Part shown: piece after piece, positions 20,701 to 32,200 of the stretch
Layout of the letters: the number at the start of each line of letters is the position of its first letter
How positions within the stretch are numbered: the stretch's first letter is position 1
Source: Trachythela sp. YZ-2020
Taxonomy: Eukaryota; Cnidaria; Anthozoa; Malacalcyonacea; Clavulariidae
Assembly (NCBI GenBank): GCA_016169945.1
Contig: JADLSH010000279.1
Location: forward strand, 3,410,001-3,474,000
Reading direction: 5' to 3'
Length of the DNA: 64,000 nt
The notes under the pieces: model-generated
What the model was told of the DNA's origin: nothing
The model's database searches: none
The model's input: the letters and a program-made list of their open reading frames with translations, nothing else
Position numbers and translations under genes: made by a program

Positions 20701-23590
20701 AATTGTAATGTAGAATATGTGGCGAAGCTAACACTGAAATAAATAGATAAATGGCGATTGTACCATGCAGGTTTAATGAAACGTTGTATATTTTAAAGAA
20801 TAGATTGCCAAGGTAGACTTAATTGAGTGAATGAACTGCGACTGATTGTCATACCAATCACAAGGCTTATACGTAGTGTGATATAGGCCAATGTAATTGT
20901 ATATATATGCTAAATGTTTACGTATGGGTAATTGTGGTTGCCGTCTTGTGGCAGGCCTACACATTGTTTTCCAGAGGGTTTACACGGCTGTTCGGCTGTT
21001 CACTCCCCTCTCATGATAAATTAGCAATGTGCCCAAACTATGTAGATTCGAAAGGTCACGATCACTGATCTGAAAACTAGAACTGGATAGCGCATCCTAT
21101 CATAGGCGTAGGAAGCAACTTCAAGTTGGGGGGGCAACCTCTTCTTCTTTCCATTGTTTTAGCTGGAGAAAAAGGCACTTTGAAGAAAACTTGGGGGGGG
21201 GGACACGTGCCCCCGCCACTGCATCCTATCGAATTTAATGAGCCAATTTTGTAGATCAGATTTATAAATCTGTCAAACCTTGACCAGTCAAATCGTTAGC
21301 TGTTTAAATTAGCTGTACTATGAAGCAAATATCTTATCCTGTGTAACTTGAAAAATACAGCTTCAAACATATCTATGGGTTTTAGAACGTTTTAAACACC
21401 ACATAATGAGGCTTATGACGGCCATATTGGTGTGACCTCATTAGTTATTCACCGGCAAATTTAGGAAGAAAGAGAGGCCACTGATGATCAATTATTATCT
21501 AGACAATACGTGTCTTCTCCCACAATAACTAGAAATACTTAGAACCTCTCTAGACATGTCGCCAGTAGATTTGTGGTGGTCACACCAATATGGCCGCCAT
21601 TGGCGTCATTTATGCATAGCAGATGCACTATCCAGTCCTTGTTTTCAGATCAGTGGTCACAACATGATAACAAAAAATGCATCACTCTTATAATTCTCTC
21701 TTAGAAGTTGCCGCAAGCGCGCTGAAAATCGCCGTAGGAAGAGCGAATTGGCCAAAAAGGCATCAAACGAAACGGCGTCATTGGACGAAGATTCATTCGT
21801 TGAAAATGCCGACAAGACAGTGGATGTCGTCATCGACATTGATGATACCGAGTCTGAGGTAAGAAGCTAGGCACACAACAGAGTCGTGGTCAAGGGGGGG
21901 TGATGGGTGTACCCGGGGACATGCCTGCTGCCCGTCGCGAAATTGTCGATCCCTCTTAATGCAATTCAGGCAGAATGGACTATAAAGATGAGATGCAAAA
22001 CCTATTCTGTCTTGGATGGAAAAATTTCGTTTGCCAGGTCAACAAATTTCGTTCGAAAGTAAAAAATATACATATATTACATTCAAACGGATTCAAAATG
22101 ACCATGATAAACATGCGGTGAACAGCTTGGTATAGGAAAACTGGTAAAGGTGTTTAAAATGAAACCTATTTGACCGTATTACACCAGAAAAGAGAACATT
22201 TTTCATGCAAACCGTTTATGCAACCGTGTATGCGGTTGGGCTAACGCGAGTTAATGCGAGTTCAAGGGAATTCAGGAGAGTTAACACGAGTTAAGGCGAA
22301 TTTATACCCCAGAATATGCCTCAAAATCACTAGAACTTTTCGGTAAATATGAATAATTTCTTTCAGCAGGTGAACAATGAAGCACCACTTGAGACCAAAG
22401 AATCCAGCAATAACAACAGTGTCGTAATCAATATTGATGACACAATCGTGGATGAAGATAATAATGGCAGTAACAATGATCACACTATTGAAAAGCAAGA
22501 AAGCTGTGATCAACCAGCTCCAAATCAAGTAAGGCCTTTAATTTAAAATCTATCTATTCGGTTCTTCCGTCACGCCAGAATATTGCGTTATGCCCAATAA
22601 TCTGCTATTACTTTAAGTATAAATAATGCCACTGACCCCAAAAATTATTTTTATATATGTGTAATATTTGTATCATTCTGAGAAGAAATGTAATATATCT
22701 TTACAGAAAAAATCCTCATCTTGATCAACTTTTTCACTGTCAAAGTTTCCAGATACGATGTCATTAGATGAATTTTAGCATCAAGAAACAAAGGAAAATT
22801 ATTTATAATTCATCTAATGACATCATACCGGAAACTTGTACAGTGAAAAAATTGATCAAGATGAGGATTTTTACTATAAAGATATATTGTATTTCTTCTC
22901 AGAATGATACAAATATTACACATACGCAAAAATAATTTTATGGATCAGTGGCACTTCAAGGCCAAGTTACGCGAGGCAATTATTGCTGCAACTTGCAACG
23001 CAATTTCTGCACAGAGCCATATTTCGTAGAAATATACGCACAGAAAAACAGTGAACATGTCCCGCGTTTCACTCCACCGATATTATCATTCTCATTCATT
23101 TCTTTGTTGTCTTCTGCGCATGTTTAGTGAGAAAAATATCGGCAAAGTAAAACGAGATTCAATTCATGCTCACAATTTCTATGCGAATATACTTAGTTTT
23201 AACTAACATCACTCTCTATTTAAATTGCGTTGCAAATAGACACTTTCCGAATTTGCTTTAGTGCACAGGAAACAATAGTTTGAAATCGAGGCGGACAACG
23301 TAATCCATTGTTAATAAGCAGTTTTCAAATCCCAGACGAAACAGTTACCAACCATTTATTTCTGTTCTGGCAAAGAATTGCACAGTGAAGGTTAAAATTA
23401 ATGAAATATAATCCCCCCGTCTCCCGGCCTTTCAAACGTCTAATGGGGCACTTCGTATTACACGTTTGACATATTAAATAGTTTAAATAGTGTTTGTTTT
23501 TGCTGAACATTGCAGATCCAACAAGCTGATGAAAACGAATCAACTGTCCCTGAGGTGGCGGCAACTGGCACAGAGGAGGCCAAGGAATAA
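11756..23590 (+). CDS. Type I membrane protein: signal peptide, EGF-like, FN3, TM, acidic tail
   Basis: Exons 11756-11945, 16631-16963, 17861-18005, 21705-21858, 22367-22528 and 23516-23590 have GT-AG ends and compatible phases (1,1,2,0,0) and give 352 residues ending in TAA. Residues 1-27 are a signal peptide. 31-60 is half an EGF-like module with CVCMEQFTGPRC. 64-174 fits one fibronectin III domain, with LRLPSQTSYEVRM and NSDGEAG in the usual strand F/G positions. 200-221 is a Gly/Ala/Ile-rich membrane helix, followed by a basic stop-transfer patch (RRSCRKR, RRRK). The tail of about 130 residues is Glu/Asp/Asn/Ser-rich, repeats VxIDIDDT-like blocks (residues near 265 and 295), and has no kinase or other catalytic fold. 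I know no named orthologue; the architecture suggests an adhesion or receptor-like surface protein. The acceptor at 22367 is a CAGCAG tandem site, which could allow one residue to be skipped. Introns hold extra FN3- and TM-like exon copies. Confidence 0.85.
12060..12860 (+). repeat. Tandem ~115-bp repeat, about seven copies
   Basis: Units read GAACAGTTTAGAACTGATAG, AGCTATCCAGTATAAATAAA, GTTAGTTTAGTTTAGG, then TGGATCAATAAGGGATG and TTACTGGACCTCTA. The copies become more divergent to the right. It lies in intron 1 of the EGF/FN3 gene. The stretch 12861-13860 after it has no recognised feature. Confidence 0.85.
13862..13990. mobile_element. Hairpin MITE with TACCTGAAAAATACAA ends
   Basis: The arms TACCTGAAAAATACAATAA and AACTTCGACGTTTCGAGCGA are inverted on the right (GAAACGTCGAAGTTCTTATT, then GTATTTTTCAGGTA). 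A second copy sits in a PICK1 intron at about 40075-40190. It is flanked by GACTGTTGTATAAAA and its inverted partner. Confidence 0.75.
14100..14170. repeat. Hairpin CAATCTCGTACCC
   Basis: CAATCTCGTACCCAGAGCC faces GGCTCCGGGTACGAGATTG with a short loop. It may be a transcribed hairpin or a small MITE; there is no further support. Confidence 0.4.
14430..15035 (+). repeat. 69-bp satellite, nine units, each with a 20-bp palindrome
   Basis: TTGTGCGATGCATCGCACAA, a perfect palindrome, recurs at 14461, 14530, 14599, 14668, 14737, 14806, 14875, 14944 (one substitution, CATTGC) and 15013, always exactly 69 apart. The spacer carries CCGCACATGACAACCACACT and ACAATCACTGTAAGTCATGG. Because 69 is a multiple of three, a 217-codon open frame arises, which I do not regard as a gene. 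It lies in intron 1 of the EGF/FN3 gene. Confidence 0.95.
15415..15519 (+). pseudogene. Extra copy of the TM exon in intron 1
   Basis: The frame ATG...TGA encodes 34 residues including GMSICAVGGGIVTIIVMAIV and YAVVKD, clearly a paralogue of the real TM exon (GMSIGAFGGSIATIIVMAIV at 17861-18005). The following 130 bases also match the intron after the real exon. An acceptor-like CATTACAG lies just upstream, but instead of a donor the frame stops at TGA. It may be a decayed exon or an alternative terminal exon. Confidence 0.7.
15945..16490 (+). mobile_element. 3' end of a non-LTR retrotransposon (CR1/jockey-like)
   Basis: Plus-strand reading gives DWIPFYDEVKINK, LHGQAPQYIKNLF, RQTRHGEY and KIWNNLPKEIKTKSSVSSFK, the usual C-terminus of CR1/jockey-clade reverse transcriptases, with internal stops. 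The 3' end is AATAAAGTTGTTCATCC. The insertion separates two copies of a CTTCGGTTCAGTTTTGAA segment (15797 and 16498). Confidence 0.75.
16990..17765 (+). repeat. 17-bp satellite (CACCTCTCTAATACGGA)n
   Basis: About 45 units of CACCTCTCTAATACGGA with CAGA variants. It starts within 30 bases of the FN3 exon donor and fills the intron between the FN3 and TM exons. A related array with mainly ...TACAGA units lies in a PTPA intron (28100-28815). Confidence 0.95.
18150..19059. other. Intron sequence with a GC-rich patch; partner of 20920-21060
   Basis: 18360-18500 is GC-rich with GCCCGCGCGGGC. From 18845 the sequence parallels 20925 onward (TACGTATGGGT, GTTGCCGTCTTCTGGCAG and so on), consistent with a local segmental duplication. 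No exon recognised. Confidence 0.5.
19068..19510. mobile_element. hAT-like MITE with perfect 8-bp target duplication
   Basis: Ends are CACTGATCTCAAAATTAGAA and, inverted, TTTTTAGATCAGTG. Flanks ATATATAC at 19060-19067 and 19511-19518 are identical. Inside is a second inverted pair with GGCCATACTGGTGTGACC and its complement. A relative occupies 21063-21655. Confidence 0.8.
19615..19965 (+). pseudogene. Decayed duplicate of the FN3 and TM exons
   Basis: The first part repeats the start of the true FN3 exon (GCCGAAAATGG acceptor context; IYVAENGTDETLVAYSAALL against AENGSKSLNIYWISNQLAL) but diverges and breaks. The last part repeats the TM exon (LAIGAVRGDMATIIIM against MSIGAFGGSIATIIVM) and is cut by a LINE at about 19966. 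The rest of the TM copy, starting ATGGCGATTGTA, resumes at about 20752. Confidence 0.7.
19966..20751 (+). mobile_element. 5'-truncated CR1-like LINE inserted in the decayed TM exon
   Basis: The decayed frame reads LVRSHLAYASQIWAPQWLEL and later NLSDMECYR-like segments, an RT C-terminus. The 3' tail has GGGCCCGCAGTAATTGGTAT, TGCGGACACCCTGCC and TGTGGCGAAGC before AATAAATAGATAA. The same tail appears at 40530-40690 and 62850-62940. Confidence 0.75.
20920..21660 (+). repeat. Second copy of the 18845-19510 segment with MITE and nested insert
   Basis: Parallels 18845-19510. It includes a MITE at 21063-21655 with CACTGATCTGAAAACTAGAA ends. A 120-bp insert (21101-21220, G-rich) is flanked by GCATCCTAT on both sides (21092-21100, 21221-21229), a likely 9-bp target duplication. 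The segment abuts the first cytoplasmic exon. Confidence 0.7.
22626..22955. repeat. Long inverted repeat, arms of about 150 bp
   Basis: The left arm (ATGCCACTGACCCCAAAAAT, TGTATCATTCTGAGAAGAA, AAATCCTCATCTTGATCAA) is mirrored on the right, ending GGATCAGTGGCACT. Likely a MITE in the intron before the last exon of the EGF/FN3 gene. CCACTGA ends recall the MITE at 19068. The stretch 22956-23515 otherwise shows nothing. Confidence 0.75.
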
Positions 23591-23689
23591 TACGGCGATT
23601 AAAGCCAATTTTTTCTATTTTTACATATTTCCCCGTTAAATTTCTACAAGATGTTCATGACTAATATTACACCATACAGATGACAAGAG

Positions 23690-23790
23690 TGACATGCGTG
23701 TACGTACGAGTACATGTGGGTACATACGAGTACATATGAGTATAAATGAGTACATACGAGTACATACGACTACACACAAGTACATATGAA
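23690..23790 (+). repeat. Short ~10-bp tandem repeat (GAGTACATAC)
   Basis: About ten units such as GAGTACATAC, GAGTACATAT, GTGGGTACAT just 3' of the EGF/FN3 stop codon, probably in its 3' UTR. Confidence 0.7.
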
Positions 23791-23879
23791 TGAAATACGA
23801 CTTCAGACACGATTTCTTGGCCATTTGTGGTCTAGTTTTACTTTCTTATTGAAATTATGATGGAATTCGGCGGGGATTA

Positions 23880-24420
23880 AAACCATATTTGGAGATCAGG
23901 CAGTAGCATGAGCTGCGGGAAAGGGGGAGGGTGAAGCCCATAACCAGGTTTTTCATGTATCATATTTTCACCATTTCTTAGGTATACTATCCCACAGTCC
24001 CCCCGCTCATCCCCAAATATCTGGGAAAATCCCCCAGTTTCTCCACCAGACAGGGTCAGCAATTCTTGGAGTTTCACCATCATCCGCCGAGAAGCATTGG
24101 GAACGAGAATAAAGTTTCTCGCTTCCCCAGATGCAGCAACCTCCGGTCCAGTTCCCTCGGTTTCCCGGTTCCTGCATTGTCCTGCACGGCAAATGCCCGG
24201 ATGCCAGGTTTCTCCCACCCCCGAGTACCCACTCTCGACACCTTGATACCCCTATTGTGTGGTTCTCCGTATACGATCTTAGGAGAACCCCGCTCTTGTT
24301 TTTGTTGTTGTTCCAATTCAGTTTCAAATTTGCAGGTAGGTTGCCCCCTCCCCCCGTTCCTCTGTTTATGCCACAAACTGAAATCCAAATATGAATGAAA
24401 TTCCCGCTAGAATAAAATCA
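23880..24420. other. Unassigned GC-richer block, probable element
   Basis: More C-rich than its surroundings and open in several frames on both strands. None gives a recognisable protein. CATATTTGGAGATCAGG and the ATCCAAATATG near 24385 may form imperfect ends. Confidence 0.35.
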
Positions 24421-24529
24421 AATTTTCAAAACGAAAGTAGAGTTCGATTGCAGTAGCCTTGAGAGTGTGTTCTGAGTTGTACGCCGTTCGCATATACGCG
24501 TATGTTGGTTGTATGTTCTAGTTTGCAAC

Positions 24530-24610
24530 TTGTTTGTTACAAGTATGTTACCTGTACGTTACCTGTATGTTACTTGTTTGTTACTCGTTTGTTACTTGAG
24601 TTATTAGTGT
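24530..24610 (+). repeat. Decamer-like repeat (TGTTACTTGT)
   Basis: TTGTTTGTTACAAG, TATGTTACCTG, TACGTTACCTG, TATGTTACTTG, TTTGTTACTCG. The stretch 24611-25084 after it shows no gene; AATAAA at 24695 and 24732 could serve as poly(A) signals for the upstream gene. Confidence 0.6.
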
Positions 24611-25084
24611 GGTTATTGAGTTATGATCCTATAAGACATATATGAACACAAATTATAACAAAAGTTAAAACAGTAGTGTAGAAAATATAATGTAAATAAA
24701 TGAACTGTATGGTATCATTGGATGCCCTTTGTAATAAACTGAATATAAATGAAACTGAATATCACACTTAATTTTATTTAAAAACTTTCACTGCACATAG
24801 GGAGTCTGCCAGACCAGAGACTAATGGTACCACACAAGTCCCCTTGTTTCGATGAGCCCTTTATGAATGGCTAACACTACCAGTAGAGCTGATTGTCACC
24901 TTGTGTTTATTAAAAAATGGCCTACAAAGTCAAAAAAAACTTTTTGTCGTTTAATGTTTGTTTACACAGATATGGCAAGTATTTACAAATAAAACCAAAA
25001 CTTTGTTTACCACAGATATATATGTCGTTTATATGGAAAATTCCCAGCCCTACTTGCAACACTGCCAAACACTTAAATGTGCCT

Positions 25085-25475
25085 TTTCCCCTCAATGAGT
25101 TAGGACCTGTTTATATGGGAACAAGTTACCCAGCAAGGCATTAGTTACTCGTCATGGCTGGACAAAGAAGCAATCTGTTTATATGGAACTGAGTTACCAT
25201 GTATTTAACTGCCAAATACATTGGCATTATGCCTTTTTTATAAACTTTTGAGGACTAAATTGGGCTTTGTTATTTATCAAATTAGAAAAACAAAGGAAAC
25301 ATGCATGCACTTTTGTGTACATGGGAAGATATTTATCTTACCTGGGCGAGATCCACCCTCTTTCTGCTGGGATCTCACCATGGCAAGTTACCCGGGTGTG
25401 TCATGTAAACAGCCACCCGGGAAAACTTTACCTTTCTATATGGATCTCACCGTTGCCAAGTAACTCGCCTTGCTG
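25085..25475. repeat. Element of the 'CTGTTTATATGG' family
   Basis: Contains CCTGTTTATATGGGAACAAG and repeats of GTTACCCAGCAAGGCA with inverted partners (CTTGGCAACGGTGAGATCC against GGATCTCACCGTTGCC). Relatives with the same outer motif are at 40945-41360 and 56020-56330. The stretch 25476-26219 leads to the PTPA start and shows nothing else certain. Confidence 0.5.
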
Positions 25476-26219
25476 AGTAACGAAATCGATTTGTTGACAG
25501 GTTCCGCGATGGGGGGAGGGGTATTACAAAATAAACAGGACAAAAACTGACTTTTCTGGCTATAAAGACGTTGGACTGGTCCGCAATGGGGTAGGCGGGA
25601 GGGGGTTAAAACAAGGACGAAATCGATTTGTTGACAGCCCTAAAATTCAATATAGAAAATGTACACTAGGTGTCAGATTGTACAGATTTAATACCTTTTC
25701 GGTTGGGTCTTCACAGGTTAACTTCTCTCCACACTTTACCGCACTATAACGTAATCAAAACAATATGATTTTCTTTAAAACACAGAAATATATACGGACA
25801 ATTTGTCAATTTTATTAAGTATAGGACAAACATCAAACACACTAACATAGGCCCTAGTGCATATTTCAATACAAAGACAATTTTTGTACAAAATACCTTG
25901 TAGATTTTGCACTTGCGCCATTTATAAACGTGTCCGTAGCCATTTAAGTAAGCAGTGAACTTTCTAAAAGTCTGATCGCACAAGAAAAATATTTTTGCCG
26001 ACTTTAAAGGCCAATGTGTTGTGCTTTTGCGAAGGATGTTAAATTTCCCGCCAGATTGCGCCAAAAGTGCCGGGAATTTCCGAAGACCAACTCGGCGTAT
26101 CTTCGACAGAATTTCGAATTAGGTAAATTTTGTCAAAAGTCAAAACAGATCGAGAAATAACTATTTTATGTAATTTATTGAGTTAATTTTCTGCACAAGA
26201 GTTGCGGTTTTTTATAATA

Positions 26220-29200
26220 ATGGAGGATATAAAGTTTATCGAGCCAAAACGTGAAATTTTGACCCCTATGGATATGCCTCGTTGGCTGAAATCTCAGGTT
26301 TAGAATTTAAAATATATTAAATCTATTTTAAGATTTTTATAATTGATTGTCTGGCGCATAACTGCGCATTTTGGCTTAATACATTATGTCTCAATAGCCA
26401 TACTTTGTCACTTTACTCTGTCTAGAACCAGAGGGTTTTCCTTGTTAAGGGGAAAGTGTTGGGTATCAATGATTAACCAGACAATCTGCTCACATCTTTA
26501 AGTCTCTTGTTAACCCATTAACCTGCAATATTCTATTAAACTGCCTCACATTAATATTATATTCTGTCTAACCCCAGATAATTTTACTTGCCAAGGGGAA
26601 TGTGTTAGGCGTTAATGGGTAATGTGCAATGTGCAACCCTGTCACCCCTTGATGAATAAAATTCTATTGCATTTATTAGACAGAGTACATTAACCAGGTA
26701 AGGGTACATTGTGGCTTAACGAGTTAACAAACTACATTAGCAGATAGTCTGTTTCACCCATTGACATTAACAAGGTGTGGACAAGGTTGGAGTATTTAAC
26801 CGTCTTTAGTTAGTACTTCAAGGATGTGAAGGTTTTCTTCAAAGAAAAAGCTGCTGTACTTGTGGGACTTAAAATATGATTAAGCACACACACTTTATAA
26901 GTCATGAATGAGGTTAATCATGTGCAATTTGTCATTTGGCATCCCACAAGCAAAACAGCATAATTATATTTTTGTATAAATTTCAGACTTCAACTGGGTA
27001 ATATGTGGTGAAACCTCAGGGGTAAAAGAAAACCGCCTTGATCATGAACTAATTGACAAATATAACCTGGTGGCATTAAACAGTAAAATAATTATAAGTA
27101 GGGCACATTGTACATTTAGTGGTTTAAATGGTATTAATTTCATTGCTTATTATATCTTGGTTAGGCTTATCATGAGTTTCTGGGGTTCATAATGGCATTA
27201 AATAATTCTGTCAAAGGAAAAACGATGCAATGTGATTATGTCAAATCTGAGGTATTGTGAATACTGCACTGAAAAAGTGACGGGGTGCCTATAGCGACTG
27301 GGTGCAGGTGCAGGGAGACTTTGCAGGACCCAGCGATAAATATCACTTGTTGTTCTTAAAACTTGTAATTTGTCCTGCAAACTTGTTAACAAGTTGTGAG
27401 TAACAACCTTGTAGAAACTTGATAAAATGACAGCATTGTTACAACTTGTTGACAAGCTTGTGCCTGGCCCTGGTCAGAACCTAGAAACTTGGAGGACAAC
27501 ATGTTTTCCCACCTGTCCTGTGATCTCTGTCACAATGCCTGGAAGCTAGCCTGTTGCATCAGATATAAGGGTCATTTATACGGGAGAATTAAAACAAGTC
27601 GCGACTTACATAAGACGCATGACGCGTCTTACATAAGACGCAAACACACTCGTATAAATGGTCAAATTCTAGTAAGTCGCGACTTAAATAAAAACAGGGG
27701 TTCAGGCTGTTCCACAATAAGTCGCGACTTATTAGAATTTGACCATTTATACGAGTGTGTTCGCGTCTTATATAAGACACATCTTATGTAAGTTACCACT
27801 TATTTTCTCCCGTATAAATGGCCCTATAGACACTCATTTAAAATTGTCTAGATTACACCAATTATTTGGTATACTTGATAACATTTCATGCCATTCTTTA
27901 GAACTGTGAAAAAGTCATTCATTTGCTTGAAATTTTGGATAAATGGATAGATGAAAATCCAGCTACAGATCAACCAGTTAGGTTTGGCAATACAGCTTAT
28001 CGAGACTGGTTTACAAAACTAGAGACAGTATGTTATACAATTGTGTATGTATGGTGTGATTTGTTTATGTATGCAAAACGTACCTATTTTTTCTGGTGAA
28101 GCAAAAAGGACACCTCTATAAAAGACACCTCTCCAATAGGGATACCTCTCCAATATGGACACCTCTCTAATACAGGCACCTCTCTAATACAGGCACCTCT
28201 CTAATACAGACACCTCTCTAATACAGACACCTCTCTAATACAGACACCTCTCTAATACAGACACCTCTCTAATACAGACACCTCTCTAATACAGACACTT
28301 CTCTAATACAGACACCTCTCTAATACAGACACCTCTCTAATACAGACACTTCCCTAATACAGACACCTCTCTAATACAGACACCTCTCTAATACAGACAC
28401 CTCTCTAATACAGACACCTCTCTAATACAGACACCTCTCTAATACACACACCTCTAATACACACATCTCTCTAATACAGACACCTCTCTAATACAGACAC
28501 CTCTCTAATATGGATACCTCTCTAATTCAGACATCCTTTTAATACACACACCTCTCTAATACGGACACCTCTCTAATACACACACCTCTCTAATACACAC
28601 ACCTCTCTAATACAGACACCTTTCTAATACAGACACCTCTCAAATACAGACACCCCTTTAATACAGACACCTCTCTAATACAGGCACCTCTCTAAAATGC
28701 ATACCTCTTTAATACACACACCTCTCTAATACAGACACCTCTCTAATACAGACACCTCTCTAATACACACACCTCTCCAATACAGACACCTCTCAAATAC
28801 AGAGGCCTCTCTAATCATAACGTACTACCATAAATTATTACCTCACTGTATTTCCAGGAGAGTGAAATAATGTTGAAGGATTTTTTACCAAGTGACAGAT
28901 CAGATGCAACAGTCGAGTTACGAGCCTATTTTAAAGGTGGGATCTGGTGGCAGTGGTGGTTGATGATATAAATTGTGCAGTTCAGAAATTCAATATCTCA
29001 GTGTTTCAATAAAGTTATGTTTTTCTTCTATTTTACATGTTTAATCTTATGTCAGATGGATTTGGTAACAAAACAAGGATTGACTATGGTTCAGGTAATA
29101 TTCTGGGTTTATATGGCACTTCAAATAAAACGCTACAGGAATCCCTCCTATTCGGTTTTGAACTAAATATTTATCAATCTAAACTTACGTTTGACTTTAT

Positions 29201-32200
29201 TTATACTGGATAGCTCTATCAGTTCTAAACTGTTCTCCCTGGTGGTCGAGCAAGGGGGATCCTTAATATTTAGTCCGTTGGTTAATTTGACTGATACTAT
29301 ACAGGAGTTATTCAGTGGTTAGTTGTTCCGGAGGAAAACCCGGAGAAAACCTGTGGTGTTGTGTTGAGTGAAACTGGAAATAATGAGACAACTGTATATT
29401 ACCTATTGGAGGAATCAAAACCTCCTGTGTGATGTTAAACTTTTGTTTAAAGTATGCTGAAGTTAAGGTACTTTAAGTAAAATCTGCGTTTGTAATGTTT
29501 TTTCCGCAGGTCATGAGGCATCGTTTGCATCTTTTCTATGTTGTCTGTTTAAATTGAATGTTTTACAAGAAAGCGACTACACTGCGACAGTCTTCGGTAT
29601 TTTTAAAAGGCAAGTTCATAAGACCATACATGCTATAATTCTCACAATGCTTAACACTCGCAATCTGTTTGCCCTGAAATGCACAACGAATTACAGGCTT
29701 TGAACAAGGTTTGGGTAAATATCAAGATTTCTCGGCATCTCGTTCGATTGGACTAATAGTAGAAGGTGTTGGTTGATGGAATATACGAACAAAAATGTAT
29801 ATATATATTTTAGACCTACCAGGAGCAGTTGCGAAAAATGCAACTTTAGGCCCTCTGGCAGGAATCGTATATTCCATCTACAAACACCTTCTACTATTAG
29901 TCCAATCGAGATGCTGAGAAAAAATCTTGATATTTACCCGTACCTTATACTGGCATCACTCCCATCATATCTACACGAATTTGCGGTTAATGCTCAGCAA
30001 CTGCACTCTGTAGCTCAGTTGGTTAGAGCGCTGCACCGGAATCGCAGGCCGCAGGTTCGAATCCTGCCAGAGGGCCTAAGTTGCATTTTTCGCAACTGCT
30101 CCTGGCTAGGTCTAAAAAATTCCATCTACAAACACCTACTTTGAGCAAGGTTATTAAAACAGTGCATATCAGATCTTGTGTTCCCGCTACTTGTTACCGG
30201 CTTACTGAAAACTTGTCACAATGTTGATAAGGTAGTTATTACAAGTCCATATGTCAGGTTGTGTTTGCAATGCTTATTTCCAACTCGTTGCTACAAGGTT
30301 GATGAATGAACAGTCACTGCTTATCTGGACACAACACAACACAACACAACACAACACAACACAACACAACACAACACAACACAGCACAAATATTAAACCT
30401 GGTTGCCGTGAAGTGGTGAACATATTTCAAATATTAAACCTGGTTGCCGTGAAGTGGTGAACATACTTCAAATATGTTATAGTCCTGCTATTTTGTTGGC
30501 AGAAGTCTCCCACTCCTTGTAGCTAGCAACTTGACGAAGTACTGTACGTTAACGACGTCGTTAAAACTTGTTGACAAGCTTGCTTTAAGTCTGTTGCGAA
30601 CACATCTTGTTGCAGGATGCGAGATTTTCACGCGTGTACGTAGTAAACTTAACAAGAAAGCAACATAAAAACCTGCCCGTGTTTTAGATATCTAGATTTG
30701 ATGCGACGTCTTCAAAAAGTATATCGTATGGAACCAGCAGGCAGCCATGGAGTTTGGGGTTTAGATGATTTCAATTTTCTGCCCTTCTTTTGGGGAAGTG
30801 CACAATTGACAGGTAAGAGAGTTGATCAAATATAGTTCTCGCTATTTGGGTATCCGTATTTAAACTACAGAGAACATCACTTTTTCGTGGTTTTCAGTAA
30901 GCATTTTATATGGTGCTACACGTGATGGTCAATTTCAAAAGTATTGACAGTTATGGGAGCGAGAAAATAACACTATTGACACACACAAGGTCAATACAGT
31001 GACCAATACAGGTAGTGAACAATTAAGTCATTCCAATAAAACTATCCCACTTAGTGAAACCCATCTATGCGGTGCTACACATGATGGTCAATTTTAAATG
31101 TATTGACACTTTTGTGAGCAAGCAAGTTATGTTAAATGCAAGTTGTGTTAAATGCAAGTTGTGTTAAATGCAAGTTATGTTAAATGCAAGTTATGTTGCC
31201 AGTAAACAAAAGGTCAGTGAATATGGTGAACAATTTAGTCACTACTGTAAAATAACTGTCTTTCCTTTTAGAGTTGACCAACATGTGCTGTACTGTCACA
31301 CTTAGTGAAACTCACCTATATTTAATATACTCTATATCTATTATATTCTGTTTAGATGATAACTATCTATTGAGGCCAGGTTCAATCCCAGACGCCAAAG
31401 TTTGTAACGCGAACAAAGATGAATACCTCTTCTTCGATTGTATTAACAACATTCATGAGGTTGGTGTAGCTGGTTTGCCGGAAAGTGTGACATCCCATTT
31501 ACAAATTTGGCTAACGCTTGTTTCTACCCAATTCACAACTGTGTGGATAACTCACATGCCTAGTTACTATTGTTCTAGTTTGCGACGGCATAGAATAGAA
31601 CGAAGGTAACTAAGCATTAGAAAGATCTACATGAGTGAATGGCTCTTATACCAAATTTTAATGCTTAATTACCTTTGGTCTATTCTATGTTTTCACAAAC
31701 TAGGAATGTGAGTTATTCAGAGTTGTGAATTAGACGGCAACGATGTGAACAGCGTTAGCCAAATTCTCAAATTTGTCTATTTCATTGCCGATGAGTGGGA
31801 TGATCTTACCTATGATAGTTAAATAACATGCATCTAAAGCAGAAATGACCTGTATCAATTACTAGGTAAAAACTGGACCGTTTTTTGAGCACTCTAACAC
31901 GCTGTGGGGAATCAGTAGTGTCCCTACTTGGACCAAAGTCAACAGTGGATTGTTAAAGATGTACAAAGCTGAGGTTAGTTTACTTAATGATTTCTTTCAT
32001 GTATTTCTCAATAATTTTCCATCTTTTCGATAGAGGGGAATATTTTTCAATCATCAAGATCGCTTTTCGATCTTAGTAGATTTAAGAATTGAAAATGTCA
32101 CTCCAGAAAAATAGTCGTTTAAGACTCGCATTAAATCGTTTAGTCCATAGAAAGTCTAGCAAGGATTGAAAATCGGGTAGAATAGATTGGAATTTCTATA

